NCBI GenBank assembly: GCA_001644045.1
Contig: LUUF01000055.1
Span: 1 to 52,828 of the forward strand
Length of the DNA stretch: 52,828 nt
Direction: 5' to 3'
Origin: Methylomonas methanica
GTDB taxonomy: Bacteria > Pseudomonadota > Gammaproteobacteria > Methylococcales > Methylomonadaceae
Shown: in pieces, positions 46,252 through 52,828 of the stretch
How the letters are laid out: each line of letters opens with the position of its first letter
How positions within the stretch are numbered: position 1 is the stretch's first letter
Made by a program: the position numbers and the translations under genes
The notes under the pieces: model-generated
What the model was told of the DNA's origin: nothing
Seen by the model: only the letters and a program-made list of their open reading frames with translations
Databases searched by the model: none

Positions 46252-47154
46252 ATGGACAAATTAACCAGCATGAATGTCTTTGTCCGCGTCGCCAAAGCGG
46301 GCAGCTTTGCCGGGGCCGCCAAGGATCTCGACATTTCCAGGGCCATGGCGACCAAACATATCATGCAATTGGAAAGCGAGCTGAATACACGCCTGTTCAA
46401 TCGTACGACCCGCAGCTTAAGTCTAACCGAAGCCGGCGAGGCCTACCTGGAACGTTGCCAGCAGGTTTTACTGGATGTGGCGGAGATGGAATCGGCAATC
46501 ACGCACTTGCAAACGGAACCTCGCGGCACCCTGAAAATTCTCGCGCCGCCGGTCATCGGCGCCAGCCATATTTCGCCGGGCTTGACTGAATATCTAAAAA
46601 ACTACCCGGACCTCTCGGTGGAAATGGTGCTGAAAGGTGGTCAGGTTGATCTAATAGACGAGGGTGTCGATCTGGCGATTTATCTGGGCCAACTTAACGA
46701 CACCAGCCTGGTGGCTCGCAAACTTGCCAGTTCGTCGTTGGTGGTGTGCGCCTCCCCGGAATACCTGAAAGCACACGGCACGCCGCAAGATCCGGAGGAT
46801 CTGGAAGACCACAGCTGCTTGATCAACTGGGCTATTCCACCTCGCAATAAATGGCGTTTCAAGGGCATACTCGGGGAACGCACCGTCACCGTCACGGGCA
46901 GAATGCAGGCCAATATGGCCGACCCGATCCGCAACGCCGCAGTGAATGGCTTGGGCCTGATCATGTTGCCGCGCTACATCGTTGGCCGCGACATCGAACA
47001 AGGTCGCTTGCAAGTGGTAATGGAACAATACGGCATCTCGCCTTTGGAAATTTATGCGGTTTACCCACACCGCAAATATTTGTCGGCCAAAGTCCGGTCA
47101 TTTTTGGAGTTTATTCAAGCTTGGTTACCGCATCGGATCGGCATGAACCCATGA
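46252..47154 (+). CDS. LysR-family transcriptional regulator
   Basis: A 300-residue LysR regulator. The N-terminal winged helix-turn-helix (about 1-62: MNVFVRVAKAGSFAGAAKDL, SRAMATKHIMQLESELNTRLFNRTTRSLSLTEAG) is followed by a linker helix and a periplasmic-binding-like effector domain (about 90-295). It belongs to the CrgA/DsdC-like subgroup with 'SHISPGLTEYLKNYPDLSVEMVL'. Effector and targets are unknown. Its stop overlaps the start of the methyltransferase gene by 4 bases, an unusual coupling for a LysR gene. Confidence 0.93.
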   Translation: MDKLTSMNVFVRVAKAGSFAGAAKDLDISRAMATKHIMQLESELNTRLFNRTTRSLSLTEAGEAYLERCQQVLLDVAEMESAITHLQTEPRGTLKILAPPVIGASHISPGLTEYLKNYPDLSVEMVLKGGQVDLIDEGVDLAIYLGQLNDTSLVARKLASSSLVVCASPEYLKAHGTPQDPEDLEDHSCLINWAIPPRNKWRFKGILGERTVTVTGRMQANMADPIRNAAVNGLGLIMLPRYIVGRDIEQGRLQVVMEQYGISPLEIYAVYPHRKYLSAKVRSFLEFIQAWLPHRIGMNP

Positions 47155-47720
47155 CCGATTTGCAAGACAAATGGGATACGGTGTACCGAAGCGCTTCAGC
47201 GCCGGCATCGCCTGCCGAAGTGTTGTCCAAGCATCGATACCTGCTACCCAAGCAAGGCAAAGCGCTGGATTTGGCCTGTGGCCTGGGCGGCAATGCGATA
47301 TTGCTAGCCGAATCAGGACTGACTGTCGAGGCCTGGGATATATCCTCGGTCGGCTTGGGAATATTGCAACAACAGGCTACCGAAAAAAGCCTTTCCATCA
47401 CCACTCAGCAATGCCATATCAACGCCGAAACACTTACAAAGCAGACTTACGATGTGATTGTCATCTGTCGTTTTCTTGACCGAACCCTGTGTAATGCGAT
47501 AATGGCAGCCTTGAAACCGGGCGGCCTGCTGTTTTATCAAACATTTACCCGCAACAAACTTGACCAACAAGGCCCCAGCAATCCCGACTACTTACTGGCA
47601 AGCAACGAATTATTGCGGCTATTCAGCCCCTTAAACGTGGTTTTTTACCAGGAATACGTAAAACTCGGCGATGTGCGAATCGGCAATAGAAACGAAGCCT
47701 GTTTTATCGGGCAAAAATGA
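47151..47720 (+). CDS. Class I SAM-dependent methyltransferase (TehB-like)
   Basis: A 189-residue methyltransferase: N-terminal WDTVYRSASAPASPAEVL, SAM motif I ALDLACGLGGNAILLAESG (about 38-56), motif 'VEAWDISSVGLGIL' (about 59-72), 'YDVIVICRFLDRTLC' (about 99-113) and 'LKPGGLLFYQTF' (about 120-131). This pattern resembles the TehB / small thiol- or chalcogen-methylating group. Substrate unproven. The ATG at 47151 overlaps the LysR stop (ATGA); the much longer open frame upstream is out-of-frame LysR sequence. A rhodanese follows after 12 bases. Confidence 0.87.
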   Translation: MTDLQDKWDTVYRSASAPASPAEVLSKHRYLLPKQGKALDLACGLGGNAILLAESGLTVEAWDISSVGLGILQQQATEKSLSITTQQCHINAETLTKQTYDVIVICRFLDRTLCNAIMAALKPGGLLFYQTFTRNKLDQQGPSNPDYLLASNELLRLFSPLNVVFYQEYVKLGDVRIGNRNEACFIGQK

Positions 47721-47732
47721 AGCGGTAAACTA

Positions 47733-48125
47733 ATGATAGAAAATCTCGACCCCAAACAATCCTGGGCGGTATTACAAACTAATCCGGCAGCGGTACTGAT
47801 CGATGTCAGAACAGCCATTGAACACAGCTTTGTCGGCCACCCTCCCAAAGCAATTCATGTGGCCTGGAAGGAATTTCCCGGCATGCAATTAAACACGGGT
47901 TTCGTAGAGCAAGTGCAACAGCATGCGCCGGATAAAACCGCGCCGATTCTGTTGCTGTGCCGCAGCGGACAACGCTCTGTAGACGCAGCCAAAGCCCTGG
48001 AAGCAGCAGGCTACGAACATCTGATCAACATCCTGGAAGGCTTCGAAGGTCCGCTGGATGAAAACAAACACCGCGGCAATACAGGCGGCTGGCGTTTTCA
48101 CGGTTTGCCTTGGCAACAAAGCTAA
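47733..48125 (+). CDS. Rhodanese-like sulfurtransferase
   Basis: A 130-residue single-domain rhodanese. 'AVLIDVRTAIEHSFVGHPPKAIHV' (about 20-43), the active-site loop CRSGQRS (about 72-78) with nucleophile Cys, and the C-terminal 'RGNTGGWRFHGLPW' tail (about 114-127) are typical. It would transfer sulfane sulfur to a thiol acceptor. It probably forms a unit with the preceding methyltransferase gene. Confidence 0.92.
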   Translation: MIENLDPKQSWAVLQTNPAAVLIDVRTAIEHSFVGHPPKAIHVAWKEFPGMQLNTGFVEQVQQHAPDKTAPILLLCRSGQRSVDAAKALEAAGYEHLINILEGFEGPLDENKHRGNTGGWRFHGLPWQQS

Positions 48126-48231
48126 TCCCTCTACCATCGGTCCGCGCCTGCGCGTAAACCAAAACTAAATCTCGCTGGTCGGCTTAACCGTCCAGCCTAT
48201 CTGTTCCTTAAAAATCATCTAGTAAATTATT

Positions 48232-50040
48232 GTGATAGAAAAACTCAGAAACATCGCGATCATCGCCCACGTCGACCACGGCAAAACCACGTTAGTCGAT
48301 CAACTTTTACAGCAATCCGGTACCTTCGACGCGCACACCAAAGTCGACGAACGGGTGATGGACTCTAACGCGCTGGAAAAAGAACGCGGCATTACCATCT
48401 TGGCGAAAAACACCGCGATCGACTGGAACGGCTATCACATCAACATCGTCGACACCCCGGGCCATGCCGACTTCGGTGGCGAAGTCGAGCGGGTTTTATC
48501 GATGGTGGACTCGGTTTTACTGTTGGTCGACGCCGTCGACGGCCCCATGCCGCAAACCCGCTTTGTGACTAAAAAAGCCTTTGCCTTGGGTTTAAAACCT
48601 ATCGTCGTCATCAATAAAGTGGACCGTCCAGGCGCCCGCCCTGATTGGGTAGTCGATCAAACCTTTGATTTGTTCGATAACTTGGGCGCGACCGATGAGC
48701 AATTGGATTTCCCGATTGTTTACGCCTCCGCGTTGAATGGTTTTGCCGGACTGGAAGCCGATGTATCGGGCGGCGATATGACACCGCTGTTTCAAACCAT
48801 CGTCGATAAAGTGGCGCCACCGCCCGTTGAGGTTGACGCGCCCTTCCAAATGCAGGTTATCAGTTTGGATTACAACTCCTACGTCGGCGTTATCGGCATC
48901 GGTCGTATTCAGCATGGCAAAGTAACTCGCAATATGCCGCTGACCATCGTGGATAACGAAGGCAAAAACCGTAGCGGTCGGATGCTGAAACTGTATGGCT
49001 TCCATGGCCTAGAGCGCGTCGAAGTGGAGACCGCGCAAGCGGGCGACATTATTGCCTTCTGCGGCATTGAAAATCTAAAAATTTCGGAAACCTTATGCGA
49101 TCCGAATAATGTTGTGGCTTTGCCGCCGCTATCGGTCGATGAGCCGACTGTCAGCATGACCTTCCAGGTCAACAATTCTCCATTTGCGGGCAGAGAAGGT
49201 AAATTCATTACCACCCGCCAAATTTACGATCGTTTGCAAAAAGAGTTGCAGCACAACGTCGCCCTGCGTGTTGAAACCACGGACGATCCGGATAAATTTA
49301 AAGTCTCCGGGCGTGGCGAATTGCATTTATCGGTACTGATCGAAAACATGCGTCGGGAAGGTTTCGAGTTGGGCGTATCCCGCCCACAAGTGATCATCAA
49401 AGAAATCGATGGCGTTAAACAGGAGCCGTTTGAAAACGTCACCATTGAGGTTGAAGAGCAGCATCAAGGCACAATCATGGAAAAATTAGGCGAGCGTAAA
49501 GGCGACCTGAAAGACATGGTACCCGACGGTAAAGGCCGTATCCGCTTGGAATATGTCGTGCCTTCCCGCGGCTTATTGGGCTTCCAGACCGAATTCCTGA
49601 CCGCAACTTCCGGATCGGGCTTGTTCTATCACGTTTTCGATCATTATGGCCCGGTGAAAGAAGGCGCAGTCGGTAGTCGCGTGCGTGGCGTGTTGATTTC
49701 CATGGCGAAAGGTAAAGCGGTCGATTACTCGCTGTATCCGCTGCAAGCTCGCGGTGAGTTGTTAGTGGTTAATGGTGACGAAATCTACGAAGGCCAATTA
49801 GTCGGCATCCATTCACGCAGCAGCGATTTAGTGGTTAACCCAACCAAACCAAAACCGTTAACCAACATTCGTGCCGCAGGTACTGACGACAGCTTGACCT
49901 GCGCCAAAATCCAAAAAATGACGCTGGAACAAGCCTTGGAATTTATCAGCGATGACGAATTAGTCGAAGTAACGCCTAAATCAATTCGTCTACGTAAAAT
50001 CTTATTGACTGAAAACGAACGCAAACGCGCGCCGAAATAG
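48232..50040 (+). CDS. typA: Ribosome-associated GTPase TypA/BipA
   Basis: A 602-residue translational GTPase related to EF-G. G1 AHVDHGKTT (residues 11-19), switch [12 protein letters not shown]4 [13 protein letters not shown], and the C-terminal BipA-specific domain ending in '[16 protein letters not shown]' are intact. It assists 50S subunit assembly and stress adaptation, particularly at low temperature. Start codon is GTG at 48232; the next residues [16 protein letters not shown] match the family. Confidence 0.96.
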   Translation: MIEKLRNIAIIAHVDHGKTTLVDQLLQQSGTFDAHTKVDERVMDSNALEKERGITILAKNTAIDWNGYHINIVDTPGHADFGGEVERVLSMVDSVLLLVDAVDGPMPQTRFVTKKAFALGLKPIVVINKVDRPGARPDWVVDQTFDLFDNLGATDEQLDFPIVYASALNGFAGLEADVSGGDMTPLFQTIVDKVAPPPVEVDAPFQMQVISLDYNSYVGVIGIGRIQHGKVTRNMPLTIVDNEGKNRSGRMLKLYGFHGLERVEVETAQAGDIIAFCGIENLKISETLCDPNNVVALPPLSVDEPTVSMTFQVNNSPFAGREGKFITTRQIYDRLQKELQHNVALRVETTDDPDKFKVSGRGELHLSVLIENMRREGFELGVSRPQVIIKEIDGVKQEPFENVTIEVEEQHQGTIMEKLGERKGDLKDMVPDGKGRIRLEYVVPSRGLLGFQTEFLTATSGSGLFYHVFDHYGPVKEGAVGSRVRGVLISMAKGKAVDYSLYPLQARGELLVVNGDEIYEGQLVGIHSRSSDLVVNPTKPKPLTNIRAAGTDDSLTCAKIQKMTLEQALEFISDDELVEVTPKSIRLRKILLTENERKRAPK

Positions 50041-50045
50041 TCAGG

Positions 50046-50081
50046 CTAAAAAACCGTTCTCGCCATTGACGAGAACGGTTT
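50046..50081. terminator. Terminator between typA and the TauE/SafE gene
   Basis: A 12-base perfect stem AAACCGTTCTCG / CGAGAACGGTTT with a 7-base loop. The minus-strand reading is followed by a T6 run, so it terminates the TauE/SafE gene well. For typA it serves as an end hairpin. Confidence 0.8.
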
Positions 50082-50109
50082 CTCCAAGCTAAGCCATCAA
50101 AACGCGGAT

Positions 50110-50922
50110 TTATTGCAACACAAATTTTAAGCCTATCACCAGCAGCAAAGTCGCTAACACCGGACGCAAAAAATATTCGGGAATCTTCGCACTCAGATGA
50201 CTACCGACCCAGATACCGGGCACCGACCCCAGCAACAAGCTAATCAGTAAATCCAGATCGAAATTCCCCAGACTCAAATGCCCCAAACCGGCTACCGCAG
50301 TCAAAGGTATCGCATGCGCCAAATCGGTACCGACAATTTTCAAGGTCGTCATTCTTGGATAAAGAAACAAAAGAGCCACAGTCCCCAAAGCCCCGGCCCC
50401 AACCGAGGATAATGTAACCAACACCCCCAGCACCGCGCCGGTAAACACCGTGGCAATTTTTTCCCAGCGTGGAGAGAAGCGGCCGCTATTTTCCTGATTA
50501 CTATGCTCGTCATCGATTGCCGCAGTCTTGGCTGCCTTGCGCAACAAAATGCTGCGGACCAGCAAGGCCAGAGCCGTCAGTAACAACGCGACACCCAATG
50601 TAAAGGTAATTGCGCCGGTCACTTCCTTACCGACTGCCATCAGATTTTTCAACACATACAGCGTTATACCGGCAAAAGGCAAACTACCCAACGCCAACCA
50701 ACCGACGATTTTCCAATCCACCGAGCCGTGCTTACCATGATGAACGAACACCCCGGCGGTTTTCGTGATCGAGGCGTACAGCAGATCCGTACCTACCGCG
50801 ACCGCCGGTTTAAATCCGAACAAAAATACCAGTAATGGCGTCATCAACGAACCGCCACCAACCCCGGTAACACCCACCAGCATACCGACGAAAAAACCGG
50901 ATGCCGTATACATTAAATTCAT
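50110..50922 (-). CDS. TauE/SafE family anion permease
   Basis: A 270-residue inner-membrane protein with about eight helices of the sulfite exporter TauE/SafE type. The two half-repeats show GFFVGMLVGVTGVGGGSLMTPLLV (about 8-31) and 'TGAVLGVLVTLSSVGAGALGTVALLF' (about 154-179). A polar loop (about 125-150) separates the halves. Members export sulfite, sulfoacetate or other organic anions; substrate here unknown. A weak AAAAGG ribosome site precedes the ATG. Confidence 0.9.
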   Translation of the reverse strand: MNLMYTASGFFVGMLVGVTGVGGGSLMTPLLVFLFGFKPAVAVGTDLLYASITKTAGVFVHHGKHGSVDWKIVGWLALGSLPFAGITLYVLKNLMAVGKEVTGAITFTLGVALLLTALALLVRSILLRKAAKTAAIDDEHSNQENSGRFSPRWEKIATVFTGAVLGVLVTLSSVGAGALGTVALLFLYPRMTTLKIVGTDLAHAIPLTAVAGLGHLSLGNFDLDLLISLLLGSVPGIWVGSHLSAKIPEYFLRPVLATLLLVIGLKFVLQ

Positions 50923-51115
50923 AAAAAATTACCTTTTACTTCGTAGAATCAGATAAGAGAGTCCATTATGCCAGCGCAATCACATAGCTAATTAATGACT
51001 AAATGGCATATGTATATTTAATTTTCAGATATTGCTCCGCAGCGTTGCTCGTAACCGGCGTGAGCCAGCCAGCAATTGGCGTGACTACGGTACAGCCCTA
51101 AAATAACGAGATTCA
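50923..51115. other. Gene-free spacer before the IS110 remnant
   Basis: Start of the 454-base stretch without an intact gene between the TauE/SafE gene and trpC. I see no promoter pair, tRNA or intact ORF in it. The first half is AT-rich. The second half (about 51035-51115) is GC-richer and may be degraded insertion-sequence DNA leading into the remnant, but no terminal repeats were identified. Confidence 0.4.
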
Positions 51116-51322
51116 TTGCAAATCAGAATCGACAAACCAACGGATTGGTCAGCTCCAGCGAGAGCTCAGCAAGGTCGATCCGGCAAGGTGCTCTATCAGC
51201 GTTTGCAAGCCCGTGGCAAAACTAAAATGTCCGCGCTCGGCGCTGCGATGCGCAAACTCGTGCATTTGTGCTTTGGCGTTTTGAAAACTCGTGTGCCTTG
51301 TAACCCTGAGTATGCAATTTAA
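51116..51322 (+). pseudogene. C-terminal remnant of an IS110-family transposase
   Basis: A 68-codon open frame whose second half, YQRLQARGKTKMSALGAAMR plus KLVHLCFGVLKTR, is the typical end of IS110/IS1111-type transposases. The N-terminal DEDD domain and most of the C-terminal domain are missing. No flanking inverted repeat or target duplication was seen. It is a decayed insertion fragment between the TauE/SafE gene and trpC. Confidence 0.7.
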
Positions 51323-51376
51323 CATCGACTTGAGAGACGGTATCTACAGAAGGTTCGCTGAATAGTTACCGTTTAT

Positions 51377-52174
51377 TTAAAAGAACAACTCGCGCATTTT
51401 TTGCCCCGGCGACTCGGCGCGCATGAAGGCTTCGCCGACCAGGAAGGTATAGATGCCGTTGTACTGCATCAATTTCACATCGGCCGGGGTGTGAATGCCG
51501 CTTTCGGTGACGATCAATTTGTCGGCCGGGATGGCGTTTTTCAAATCCAGCGTGGTTTGCAGCGATACATCGAAGGTACGCAGATTGCGGTTATTGATGC
51601 CGATCATATTGGTGTTCAGCCGCAATGCCCGTTCCAGTTCATCCGCGTCGTGTACTTCGGTCAACACGTCCATGCCCAAGCCGGTGGCGGTGTCGGCCAG
51701 TTCTTTCAACATCGAGTCGTCCAATGCGGCGGCGATCAGCAAAATACAGTCGGCGCCCAAAGCCCGTGATTCGTGGATTTGATAGGGATCTATCATGAAG
51801 TCCTTGCGAATTGCCGGCAGCGGGCAGTTTTGCCGCACCATTTGCAGATTGGCTTCCGAACCCTGGAAAAACTCTTTGTCGGTCAGCACCGACAAACAGG
51901 TCGCGCCGCTAAATGCATAATCGACAGCAATTTCCACCGGCTTGAAGTTCTCGCGGATCACGCCCTGGCTGGGCGAGGCTTTCTTGATTTCGGCGATGAT
52001 CGCCGGCTTTTTCTGATCGGCCTTGCTGCGCAATGCCGAATAAAAGCCGCGCGGGCCTTGCACGGTGCCGGCCAGTTTTTCCAGTAGCGACAGCGGCGTA
52101 TTGCTTTTGCGGCGGGCGACTTCTTCGGCTTTTTTGGCTAGGATGGTTTTTAAAATGTCTGGTGTATCGGTCAT
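51377..52174 (-). CDS. trpC: Indole-3-glycerol phosphate synthase
   Basis: A 265-residue (beta/alpha)8 enzyme of tryptophan synthesis, closing the indole ring from carboxyphenylamino-deoxyribulose phosphate. Catalytic Lys and binding motif [20 protein letters not shown] (about 54-73), '[14 protein letters not shown]' (about 93-106), '[26 protein letters not shown]' (about 120-145) and '[13 protein letters not shown]' (about 191-203) are intact. It is monofunctional. No other trp gene adjoins it in the window: a structured repeat lies directly upstream, so it may be separated from trpGD or be the last gene of an interrupted operon. Confidence 0.96.
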   Translation of the reverse strand: MTDTPDILKTILAKKAEEVARRKSNTPLSLLEKLAGTVQGPRGFYSALRSKADQKKPAIIAEIKKASPSQGVIRENFKPVEIAVDYAFSGATCLSVLTDKEFFQGSEANLQMVRQNCPLPAIRKDFMIDPYQIHESRALGADCILLIAAALDDSMLKELADTATGLGMDVLTEVHDADELERALRLNTNMIGINNRNLRTFDVSLQTTLDLKNAIPADKLIVTESGIHTPADVKLMQYNGIYTFLVGEAFMRAESPGQKMRELFF

Positions 52175-52219
52175 TGTTCTTGTTTGGTTTGTGTCGCTAA
52201 CGCGACGGTTATTTTTAAA

Positions 52220-52431
52220 GTCGGGTCTCGGCCCGACGGCCGAGGTACTTTCTTTTGCTTGGCCAAAAGAAAGTACCTAAAGAAAATGCCACCCCGATGC
52301 CGCTTTTATCCTGCGCGCCGAAGGGTTTGAACGGGGTTTTCGGAAGGGCTATCCATAGCCCTCCGAAAACGACCGGCATCCCTGCCGCTCCCCTGCGGGC
52401 TAGTCCGCTCAAACCCTCCGGTGCTCGGCGC
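52220..52431. repeat. Multi-arm structured repeat element
   Basis: A 212-base element made almost entirely of nested inverted repeats. (1) GTCGGG/CCCGAC at 52220-52237. (2) A 14-base stem GGTACTTTCTTTTG / CAAAAGAAAGTACC at 52244-52277 with a 6-base loop. (3) An outer stem GCGCCGAAGGGTTTGA (52315-52330) pairing with TCAAACCCT (52409-52417) and TCGGCGC (52425-52431). It encloses (4) GTTTTCGGA-A-GGGCTAT-CC-ATAGCCC-TCCGAAAAC (52336-52370), (5) CGGCA-TCCC-TGCCG (52374-52387) and (6) CCC-TGC-GGG (52391-52399). The layout is cloverleaf-like. From memory, the CTTTCTTTTG...CAAAAGAAAG block followed by a CCACCCCG stretch and CGGCATCCCTGCCG recurs in many gammaproteobacteria, so it is probably a dispersed family; a copy count was not possible. 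It covers most of the 362-base gap between trpC and the terminal ORF. The rest of that gap shows nothing recognisable. Confidence 0.75.
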
Positions 52432-52536
52432 GGCATATAGGGGAGAAAACCGTCCCGGAATTACAAACTATAAAATCGGTATTGGTAGATACTGTTATCC
52501 AGTATTTTTTACGTTTTACTTCGAAACAATAAAAAT

Positions 52537-52782
52537 TTACATGCTAAAAGCAATAGATAATCTTTGGGCAGTTAAGCTTACAAGATATTCAGATTGGGAC
52601 TTGTTTCTTTTTGAAGGTAACGCATACATGGACGGCGAACGATAGTCGGTAAACTCGAATGTGTATGCGTACACTAGAAGTGGCATATTTCTTTCACTGG
52701 CTTGTTTAATGATAGGCTCGACATATTCCATCATATTGCGTGAAGAAAAACTTGTAGCACAAATAATCCAATTTAAATGCAT
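52537..52782 (-). CDS. Uncertain small ORF in the AT-rich tail
   Basis: An 81-residue open frame starting MHLNWIICATSFSSRNMMEY, with AGGAG about 12 bases upstream of the ATG. There is no signal peptide or domain I recognise; the sequence is Tyr/Ser/Asn-rich. The surrounding 350 bases are markedly more AT-rich than the rest of the window, suggesting acquired DNA continuing beyond the right edge. It could be a real short gene, the end of a longer decayed gene, or chance. Confidence 0.3.
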   Translation of the reverse strand: MHLNWIICATSFSSRNMMEYVEPIIKQASERNMPLLVYAYTFEFTDYRSPSMYALPSKRNKSQSEYLVSLTAQRLSIAFSM

Positions 52783-52828
52783 CCCTTTTGTTTCTCCTGC
52801 AACACTAAACTTAGCAGGCTGGTGAAAA

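Noticed and set aside
46851..47150. Upstream part of the long open frame containing the TehB-like methyltransferase
   Set aside because: This part is an alternative frame of the LysR gene. The methyltransferase begins at the ATG at 47151, where family similarity starts.
52421..52645. A 74-codon plus-strand frame starting with GTG inside the structured repeat
   Set aside because: It begins within the outer stem of the repeat, has no ribosome site and crosses the composition boundary.

Overview
The window is a stretch of a free-living gammaproteobacterial chromosome with moderate GC and tightly packed core genes. Gene content and order are Proteobacterial throughout: hisE-tatABC-yggS-argS-SPOR, glyQ-glyS-gmhB-plsC, DUF2069-hda-panE, and pstSCAB-phoU with the long permeases seen in gammaproteobacteria. 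The flavour (DUF3240 beside a CzcCBA pump, a second EF-G, many small membrane proteins) suggests Methylococcales, perhaps Methylomonas-like. This is inference: no methane- or methanol-oxidation gene lies here.

Layout. 1-650: a YjfB-type motility protein behind a good sigma-28 (FliA) promoter, and a glutaredoxin-like protein following metH. 650-8050: cobalamin-dependent methionine synthase, several small membrane proteins (one of only 42 residues), a large HTTM plus DCC-thioredoxin fusion, and two tandem paralogous mini-lipoproteins. 8077-12331: glyQ-glyS-gmhB-plsC. 12639-15804: GNAT, YceI, and DUF2069-hda-panE. 16025-18602: a stand-alone EF-G2 and a FdxA-type ferredoxin. 18697-25791: a metal-efflux locus, consisting of a His-rich exported protein, CzcC, CzcB, CzcA, a small DUF3240 protein and an unusual RRM-like/DUF3240 fusion. 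25934-27529: Tim44-like protein and a methyltransferase. 27616-31703: a three-gene signalling operon of TonB-dependent receptor, YfiR-type periplasmic protein and a CHASE8-like membrane histidine kinase. 31700-38525: phosphate uptake operon with a four-repeat Pho box in front of pstS. 38568-45724: folA, asparaginase, a FlgO-like lipoprotein and the hisE-tatABC-yggS-argS-SPOR cluster. 45909-50922: a small membrane protein, a LysR regulator translationally coupled to a methyltransferase, rhodanese, TypA/BipA and a TauE/SafE permease. 50923-52828: an IS110-type transposase remnant, trpC, a multi-arm structured repeat element, and an AT-rich tail with one uncertain ORF.

The most unusual items are the RRM-like/DUF3240 fusion in the metal-efflux locus, the receptor-YfiR-kinase operon (a Yfi-like system with a kinase output), the cloverleaf-like repeat at 52220-52431, and several undescribed tiny membrane or lipoprotein genes with clear expression signals. 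No rRNA, tRNA or CRISPR array was seen. No search or folding program was run: family names come from reading the proteins, and all pairings and promoters were read by eye.
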